Source: Arthrobacter_N sp051262515
GTDB lineage: Bacteria; Actinomycetota; Actinomycetes; Actinomycetales; Micrococcaceae
Reading direction: 5' to 3'
DNA: 64,000 nucleotides
Assembly (NCBI RefSeq): GCF_051262515.1
Contig: NZ_JBIMER010000013.1
Span: 1 to 64,000, forward strand
This document shows positions 60,753 through 64,000 of the stretch, piece after piece. Both the position numbers and the translations under genes were made by a program. Below the pieces are notes generated by a model. The model had not been told where the DNA came from, ran no database searches, and saw nothing but the letters and a program-made list of their open reading frames with translations. Every line of letters begins with the position of its first letter. Position 1 is the first letter of the stretch.

Positions 60753-61324
60753 TGCAAGGAGGGCGATGAGCCGGACCTCGACCAGGCGTGCGGAGCCGAC
60801 TTGCGGGAACCGGGAAGCGCCGTGTCCCGGCGCCATCGTTCCGCCCACGCGGGAAGCTCCAGATCGGTCGGGACCTCGGCGCCCATCGCTTCCAGGATCT
60901 CGGCGTTGGGTACGGGCCCGTTCTTTGAGAGCAGCCGCGTGGCCATGAGGGCGCTGACGTACACCTCGCCGTCGGCAACGATGCGCTGTTCGAAGTAGAT
61001 GCAACGGTCGTCGAGACCGGCGATCCGCGTTTCCTGGGTGAACCGCTGGTGCAGCACCACCGACTTGCGGAAAGTCACCGTCTCCGCCTGGACCACCGGC
61101 GACCAGCCGCGTCGCCGCATGACGTCCCAGGCTCCGGCGCGGACCATCAGATCGGTCCGTCCCAGGTCGAACAGGGAGAAGTACATGCCGTTATTGACGT
61201 GTCCGGCCATATCGATGTCCGTGAGCAGCGCCCGCATGGGCAACGATCCGGCGTCGAACAATGAGAGCCGGCCGCGGCGGCGGGCGGTGAACAGCAATAC
61301 CAGAAACCTGAAGATCATGTGCAT
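60725..61324 (-). CDS. Thioesterase, YbgC/FadM-like hot-dog fold
   Basis: 199 aa. Hot-dog motif TDIDMAGHVNNGMYFSLFDLGR carries the Asp/His/Asn region of 4-hydroxybenzoyl-CoA-type thioesterases. The first 20 residues are a hydrophobic or basic anchor-like start. Substrate unknown (acyl-CoA). ATG 61324 has no Shine-Dalgarno and copy 3 of the palindrome lies about 40 bp upstream. The last residues REVDITGM derive from copy 2. Confidence 0.78.
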   Translation of the reverse strand: MHMIFRFLVLLFTARRRGRLSLFDAGSLPMRALLTDIDMAGHVNNGMYFSLFDLGRTDLMVRAGAWDVMRRRGWSPVVQAETVTFRKSVVLHQRFTQETRIAGLDDRCIYFEQRIVADGEVYVSALMATRLLSKNGPVPNAEILEAMGAEVPTDLELPAWAERWRRDTALPGSRKSAPHAWSRSGSSPSLQREVDITGM

Positions 61325-61364
61325 GGAACCGATACTACTCGCCAGTAACCTAGCCCCGCCCCGC

Positions 61365-61410
61365 GAAGTGGACATGACCGCGGCAAATAACCCTAGGTAA
61401 TGTCCACTTC
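61365..61410. repeat. Palindromic element, copy 3
   Basis: Arms GAAGTGGACATGACC (61365-61379) and GGTAATGTCCACTTC (61396-61410) with one mismatch, and a 16-nt centre containing TAACCCTA. Subtype B: read on the minus strand the right arm gives EVDIT then TAG at once. It lies between divergent genes, so it is not acting as a shared terminator here. Confidence 0.85.
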
Positions 61411-61557
61411 CGGAGGTGGAGGGCGGGAGCGTGGTGGCGGGCGGGCGAGGGTACTGATTGACTGAATCCAATCACTGGGGCACACTTGATGCGGCGCATG
61501 CGGTCGGATCCCGCCGTCGCGCCCAAGAACCGCACCATTTCCCAAAAGGGGACCACC

Positions 61558-62829
61558 ATGGCACCGCGCGCCCTCCGGCCATTGACCTACCGCGACTACC
61601 GCACCCTCATCACTGCCCTTGTCCTGAGCGTGCTCGGACACGGCATTTGGGCCGTCGCCATGGTGTTCCAGGTGACGCGGCTCGGCGGCGGACCCGCGCA
61701 GCTCTCCATCGTCGCGTCGGCCACCAGCGTGGGACTCGTGACGCTGGTCCTGGCCGGGGGCATCGCGGCCGACCGCTTCTCGTGCCGCCGGATCATCCTG
61801 ACGGTGAAGAGCACCAGCCTGACGGTCATGACCATCCTGTCCGTCCTGGCGCTGACCGGAAACGTCGCCATGTGGCACCTCGCCGTCGCCGGGTTCATGG
61901 TCGGCGCGGGCGCCGCGTTCTTCTTCCCCGCCTACTCGGCGCTGTTGCCGCGGATCCTCCCGTCGTCGGACCTCCTGGCCGCGAACGGCATGGAGGGAAC
62001 GCTGCGGCCCGTGCTGCAACAGGCCGCGGGACCCGCGGCCGCCGGCATGGTCGTCGCCTCGTTCTCGCCGGCGCATGCGATCGCGGGCATCGCCGTCTGC
62101 CAGCTCGCGGCCCTGCTCGTCATGACCCGGCTGAGCAACGACAGCCGCTACGACGCGCACCTGGAGCCGGGCATCGTGCGCCCGTCCGTGGTGGCGGACC
62201 TCCGCGAGGGCGTCTCCTACACGGTGCGCACGCCGTGGCTGTTGTGGACCCTGCTGTTCGCCGTCATCTCCGTCCTCAGCTGGGTGGGGCCCCTCGAAGT
62301 CCTTCTTCCGTTCGTGGTCACCGGCCAGCTACAAGGCGACGCCCGGACGTTCGGCTTCCTGCTGGCCGCGCTGGGCATCGGGGCCGCCGTCGGGTCCATG
62401 CTCACCGCGTCGCTACCGCTGCCGCGCCGCTACCTCACCTGGATGATCATGCTGTGGGGCTTCGGCACGCTGCCGCTGGTCGGGATCGGATTCTCGACCC
62501 AGTTCTGGCAGCTCGCGGCCATCCTGTTCATCGTCGGCGCCAGCGGCGGCACCGGGCAGGTCATCTGGGGAACGCTGCTGCAGCGGCGCGTTCCCACCCG
62601 CATGCTCGGCCGGGTCTCCAGCCTGGACTTCTTCGTGTCGCTGGCACTGATGCCGGTGTCCATGGCCCTGGCCGGACCCATCGGCGAAGTGGTGCCGCTG
62701 TGGATCGTGTTCCTCGTGGGAGGCGTCGTCTCTCCGGTGATCGCCGTCGCCGCCTGGCTCGCCGCGCGCATGGCGAAGGACGAGATCGCGCACCCGCTGG
62801 ACAGCGAACCCGCAGCCCAAGCCGCATAG
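61558..62829 (+). CDS. MFS transporter (MFS_3/EntS-like)
   Basis: 423 aa, 12 segments, with TYRDYRTLITALVLSVLGHGIWAVA and loop GGIAADRFSCRRIIL (motif A-like). Belongs to the group of EntS-like and small-molecule exporters; substrate unknown. ATG 61558 with AAAAGGGG seven bases upstream; an in-frame start at 61486 is less likely. A GATTG-n8-CAATC dyad with TTGACT lies at 61456-61473 and may be its control site. Confidence 0.82.
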   Translation: MAPRALRPLTYRDYRTLITALVLSVLGHGIWAVAMVFQVTRLGGGPAQLSIVASATSVGLVTLVLAGGIAADRFSCRRIILTVKSTSLTVMTILSVLALTGNVAMWHLAVAGFMVGAGAAFFFPAYSALLPRILPSSDLLAANGMEGTLRPVLQQAAGPAAAGMVVASFSPAHAIAGIAVCQLAALLVMTRLSNDSRYDAHLEPGIVRPSVVADLREGVSYTVRTPWLLWTLLFAVISVLSWVGPLEVLLPFVVTGQLQGDARTFGFLLAALGIGAAVGSMLTASLPLPRRYLTWMIMLWGFGTLPLVGIGFSTQFWQLAAILFIVGASGGTGQVIWGTLLQRRVPTRMLGRVSSLDFFVSLALMPVSMALAGPIGEVVPLWIVFLVGGVVSPVIAVAAWLAARMAKDEIAHPLDSEPAAQAA

Positions 62830-62852
62830 CACTACACCCGTCTACAACCCCG

Positions 62853-62900
62853 CGAAGTGGACATGACCACGGGGCCTAACCCTAGGTAGTGTCCACTTCG
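62853..62900. repeat. Palindromic element, copy 4
   Basis: Arms CGAAGTGGACATGACC (62853-62868) and GGTAGTGTCCACTTCG (62885-62900), two mismatches, centre ending TAACCCTA like copy 3. Read on the minus strand: EVDTT then TAG. Between the convergent MFS and GH15 genes. Confidence 0.82.
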
Positions 62901-62913
62901 GGGGGTGGGGATG

Positions 62914-64000
62914 TCAGACGGCCGGCTGCCCGTGCCCGTTGACGGCGTCCGCGGCCCGGATCAGCGCCAGGTGGGAGAACGCCTGCGGGAAGTTCCCGGC
63001 CATGCGGAGGTTCTCCGTGTCGTACTCTTCGGCCATGAGCCCCAGCCCGTTGGCGTAGCCGACCAGCCGGTCCATCAGGGTCCGCGCATCGTCGATCCTG
63101 CCGGAGCGGGCGTACTGCTCCACCAGCCAGAAGGAGCACGCCAGGAACGGATGCTCCCCCGGCGGGAGCCCGTCCAGTCCGGTCTGGGTCCGGTAGCGGT
63201 GGATGAGGCCGGTCGGATCGACCAGGTCGCGCTCCAGCCGCTCCACGGTACCGAGCATCTCCGGCGAGTCGTAGGCGACGAACCCGACCTGCGGCAGCAC
63301 CAGCAGGGAGGCATCCACCTCGGTGTTGGCGTAGGTCTGGGTAAAGGTGTTCTCCGCGGCGTCGAAACCCCGGGACATGATCTCCCCGCGCAGGTCGTCG
63401 CGGTGCTTCTCCCAGAGATCCGCGTCGCCGTCGAGCCCGTGTTCGCGCACGGCACGCGCGCCGCGGTCGAACGCAGCCCACATCATGACGCGGGAGTGCG
63501 TGAAGACCTGCGGATCCCCGCGCATCTCCCAGATCCCGTGGTCCTCGCGGTCGCGGTGCCGCTCCACGTAGCTCAGCAGCGCCTTCTGAAGCGGCCAGGA
63601 GAAATGGTCCTCGGTGCCGCCCATGTTGCGCAGCTTCTCGAGCGCGACCAGCACTTCGCCGACCACGTCGCCCTGGTACTGGTCGACGGCGCCGTTGCCC
63701 ACGCGCACGGGCCGCGAGTCCGCGTAGCCGGGCAGGTGGTCAAGGTTCCGCTCGGGCAGGCGCCGCTCGCCGCCGAGTCCGTACATGATCTGCAGGTCGG
63801 TCGAGTCCCCGGCCACGGCGCGCAGCAGCCAGTTGCGCCACTGGAGCGCCTCCTTCCCGTAGCCGTGCGTCATCATGGCCTCCAGCGTCAGGGCCGCGTC
63901 GCGCAGCCAGCAGAAGCGGTAGTCCCAGTTCCGCTCGCCGCCGAACGCCTCCGGCAACGACGTCGTCGGGGCGGCGACGATTCCCCCCGTCGCCTCGTGC
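62914..64000 (-). CDS. GH15 family glucoamylase/trehalase-like enzyme, 5' end missing
   Basis: At least 362 codons; the frame is open to the window edge, so the start is outside. (Alpha/alpha)6 barrel of GH15 with ERNWDYRFCWLRDAALTLEAM (first catalytic-pocket segment) and the C-terminal EEYDTENLRMAGNFPQAFSH, holding the family base. Related actinobacterial proteins include trehalases and glucan hydrolases; substrate not decided. It converges with the MFS gene across copy 4 of the palindromic element. Confidence 0.85.
   Translation of the reverse strand, partial: HEATGGIVAAPTTSLPEAFGGERNWDYRFCWLRDAALTLEAMMTHGYGKEALQWRNWLLRAVAGDSTDLQIMYGLGGERRLPERNLDHLPGYADSRPVRVGNGAVDQYQGDVVGEVLVALEKLRNMGGTEDHFSWPLQKALLSYVERHRDREDHGIWEMRGDPQVFTHSRVMMWAAFDRGARAVREHGLDGDADLWEKHRDDLRGEIMSRGFDAAENTFTQTYANTEVDASLLVLPQVGFVAYDSPEMLGTVERLERDLVDPTGLIHRYRTQTGLDGLPPGEHPFLACSFWLVEQYARSGRIDDARTLMDRLVGYANGLGLMAEEYDTENLRMAGNFPQAFSHLALIRAADAVNGHGQPAV

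Noticed and set aside
54334..62900. CRISPR array made of the EVDITGM repeats
   Set aside because: Copies are 0.6-6 kb apart, are palindromic and have genes between them; no cas genes.
1..64000. tRNA, rRNA, riboswitch or prophage genes
   Set aside because: Scanned by eye for tRNA arms, rRNA motifs, common riboswitch cores, integrases and transposases; none convincing. A covariance-model scan would be needed for weak RNA candidates.

Overview
The window is high-GC DNA with GTG/TTG starts, many 4-nt stop/start overlaps (ATGA, GTGA) and gene content typical of an Actinobacterium. The combination of a VanAB-type demethylase, an IclR-linked pcaFIJ operon, pobA-pcaHGBDC and a nirB/nirD-siroheme cluster points to a soil Micrococcales bacterium of the Arthrobacter group. 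That placement is inference; no rRNA or other phylogenetic marker is present. I found no tRNA, rRNA, CRISPR array, transposase or phage gene.

Layout. 0-10.7 kb: housekeeping and stress genes (ferritin, ABC-F ATPase, Tex, a small lipoprotein, acylphosphatase, DUF1697) and a TetR-regulated divergent efflux locus. 10.9-17.8 kb: a DUF2087 protein, then an assimilatory nitrite reductase/siroheme module (nirB-sumT-hemD on minus, nirD-cbiX on plus). 18 kb: a cold-shock gene with a long structured leader.

18.3-50.9 kb is nearly one continuous lignin-aromatics island. Methoxyl removal: vanAB (Rieske, oxygen-dependent) plus a LigM/DesA-type tetrahydrofolate-dependent O-demethylase and a MetF-like reductase, with a PadR regulator. 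Side chains: a phd/cou-type set for hydroxycinnamates (acyl-CoA ligase, MaoC hydratase, SDR, amidohydrolase-type beta-ketoacyl-CoA hydrolase, acyl-CoA dehydrogenase, MarR regulator). Ring entry and cleavage: pobA-pcaH-pcaG-pcaB-pcaD-pcaC. Lower pathway: pcaF-pcaI-pcaJ with an IclR regulator. Uptake: three NitT/TauT-type binding proteins but only one permease pair and ATPase. Together these could take p-coumarate, ferulate, caffeate, 4-hydroxybenzoate, vanillate and protocatechuate to succinyl-CoA and acetyl-CoA.

50.9-64 kb: a nucleoside deaminase, a membrane-anchored FMN glutamate-synthase-like protein, a CPBP membrane protein, then carbohydrate genes (ROK regulator, binding protein, two permeases, GH13 alpha-glucosidase), a thioesterase, an MFS transporter and a GH15 enzyme cut by the window edge. 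Four copies of a roughly 50-60 bp palindromic element lie only in this last part. Two of them supply an identical EVDITGM C-terminus to unrelated proteins.

Most worth testing: the dual-chemistry O-demethylation locus with matching ACAT/ATGT dyads at three promoters; a 13-bp dyad shared by the two hydroxycinnamate promoters; a 20-bp-arm inverted repeat between divergent CoA genes; and the EVDITGM palindromes.
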